NCBI RefSeq assembly: GCF_022009635.1 | Contig: NZ_CP091716.1 | Location: 3,239,001-3,303,000 of the forward strand | DNA from: Variovorax paradoxus | Lineage (GTDB): Bacteria > Pseudomonadota > Gammaproteobacteria > Burkholderiales > Burkholderiaceae_C | Direction: 5' to 3' | DNA: 64,000 nt | Part shown: piece by piece, positions 63,084 to 64,000 of the stretch | Position numbering within the stretch: position 1 is the first letter of the stretch | How the letters are laid out: each line of letters starts with the position of its first letter | Notes under the pieces: model-generated | What the model was told of the DNA's origin: nothing | The model's database searches: none | Seen by the model: only the letters and a program-made list of their open reading frames with translations | Made by a program: the position numbers and the translations under genes

Positions 63084-64000
63084 ACCACCTAGCTGATACA
63101 TCTAAGAGTAGCGTCCTCGGGCTCATGACGCGGGAGCGCTGGATCGAGGTCGGGCGCATCGTGTTGACGGGAGCCGTCGCACTGCTCTATTGGCGGCAGC
63201 TTGTCCCGCTCTACGTCCTGTGGGCAGCGGTCGGCATCGGCCTTTACCCGCTAGTCAAGACCGGGCTGATTGATCTGTTCACCGAACGAAAAATCGGTAC
63301 CGAAATCTTCGTCACGATTGCAACGCTCGTCGCGGTGTTCGGCGGCGAAACGGTTGCCGGCGCTGTGTTGATGGTCATCATCCTCATTGCCGAGTTCATC
63401 GCCGAGTTGAACACTGATCGCGCGCGGGCATCCATCAAGGAACTGATCGGCGCTGTGCCGCAGACGGCACTGGTCCGCGAGGATGGCACGGAGCGCACAG
63501 TGCCCATCACCGCGGTCAAGGCCGGGCAAGTCGTTCTCGTGCGTACCGGCGAGAAGATTCCGGTTGACGGCGTGGTGGTCGGCGGCAGCGCTGCAGTGAA
63601 TCAGGCGCCGATCACTGGCGAAAGCGTGCCCCAGGACAAAACCGAGGGCACGCAAGTCTTCGCCGGAACAATCGTCGAATCCGGTGCGATCGACGTGCGC
63701 ACGGATAGGGTCGGCGGCGACACGATCTTTTCCCGCATCATTGCCTTGGTCGAGAGCGCCGAGTCCGAAAGAGCACCAGTACAGAAGCTGGCGGACAAGG
63801 TGGCGAGCTGGCTGATCCCGGTCGTTCTGATCTTTCTGGTCGGCGTATTCCTCGTCACGCGCGATGTCTCGAAGGTGGTGACGCTGTTGATCTTCACATC
63901 GCCGGCAGAGCTTGGCTTGGCGACACCGCTCGTCATGATTGCCGCAATCGCCCGCGCCGCGCGGAGCGGCATTCTGATCAAGGGCGGCCTCTATCTGGAG
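63080..64000 (+). CDS. P1B-type cation ATPase with atypical SPA motif (3' end outside window)
   Basis: 307 codons are visible, without stop. The N-terminus has no CxxC metal-binding domain; hydrophobic segments lie at about residues 25-60, 75-105 and 235-285. The actuator loop APITGESVPQDKTEGT is intact. The transmembrane metal site, normally CPC, SPC or TPC before ALGLATP, reads FTSPAELGLATPLVM, so both cysteines are absent and a glutamate is added. This predicts a hard or intermediate metal (for example Ni, Co, Mn) rather than Cu or Zn. The phosphorylation domain is beyond the edge. It is co-translated with the MFS gene. Confidence 0.85.
   Translation, partial: MNHLADTSKSSVLGLMTRERWIEVGRIVLTGAVALLYWRQLVPLYVLWAAVGIGLYPLVKTGLIDLFTERKIGTEIFVTIATLVAVFGGETVAGAVLMVIILIAEFIAELNTDRARASIKELIGAVPQTALVREDGTERTVPITAVKAGQVVLVRTGEKIPVDGVVVGGSAAVNQAPITGESVPQDKTEGTQVFAGTIVESGAIDVRTDRVGGDTIFSRIIALVESAESERAPVQKLADKVASWLIPVVLIFLVGVFLVTRDVSKVVTLLIFTSPAELGLATPLVMIAAIARAARSGILIKGGLYLE

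Overview
The window looks like a chromosomal segment of a high-GC betaproteobacterium of the Burkholderiales, most likely Comamonadaceae (Variovorax/Acidovorax type). This is inferred from four solitary Bug-type (tripartite tricarboxylate) solute receptors, a LivM-LivG fusion transporter, the DUF2868/DUF3482 membrane protein/GTPase pair, a Burkholderiales-type porin, and an ImuA-ImuB-DnaE2 mutasome operon. No database search was possible, so family names come from recognised motifs and gene order. No rRNA, tRNA, CRISPR array or complete insertion sequence was seen, and no gene-free stretch exceeds about 300 bases.

Layout. 1-3.2 kb: edge of a macrodomain protein, an orphan TRAP-type solute receptor, and an AraC regulator divergent from a crotonase. 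3.2-13.3 kb: a catabolic locus. Two translationally coupled regulators (one an IclR-like HTH fused to a sugar-type periplasmic-binding domain) stand divergent to an aldehyde dehydrogenase, a complete ribose-type ABC importer (ATPase, two permeases, receptor) and a GMC oxidoreductase. 13.3-19.5 kb: DUF3482 GTPase/DUF2868 pair, a 24-residue membrane peptide, a TetR regulator divergent from a VOC protein with two matching operators between them, and an ABC exporter. 19.7-24.6 kb: branched-chain amino acid type ABC importer. 24.6-29.5 kb: LysR plus LigB-type dioxygenase, a family 2 glycosyltransferase, cytochrome b561 and an alpha/beta hydrolase.

29.5-39.8 kb: a second catabolic locus. A tandem pair of Bug receptors is divergent from an FAD oxidoreductase, an IclR regulator, a two-subunit aconitase X, an IlvD/Edd-type dehydratase, a porin and a third Bug receptor. 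Gene content suggests uptake and successive dehydration of an unidentified hydroxycarboxylate. 39.8-43.2 kb: aldo/keto reductase, LysR, a DsbA-fold isomerase and a CmcJ/NvfI-like protein.

43.2-54.6 kb: an SOS region. Three LexA-type boxes (CTG-N10-CAG) precede imuA-imuB-dnaE2 (followed by an MmcB-like nuclease gene), a two-gene unit of a 73-residue unknown protein and a 2'-5' RNA ligase-like protein, and a 140-residue acidic unknown protein. 54.6-58.2 kb: amidase and Bug receptor divergent from a LysR gene, with a perfect 15-bp palindrome upstream of that gene.

58.2-64 kb: a visibly less GC-rich, probably acquired metal-resistance island. It holds a LysR gene, a cysteine-less RcnR-like repressor, a 5'-truncated CadA/ZntA ATPase, a fragment of a transglutaminase gene with a nonsense codon, a CsoR-type repressor, an MFS exporter with a His-rich tail, and a P-type ATPase with an unusual Ser-Pro-Ala in place of the CPx motif, cut by the window end.
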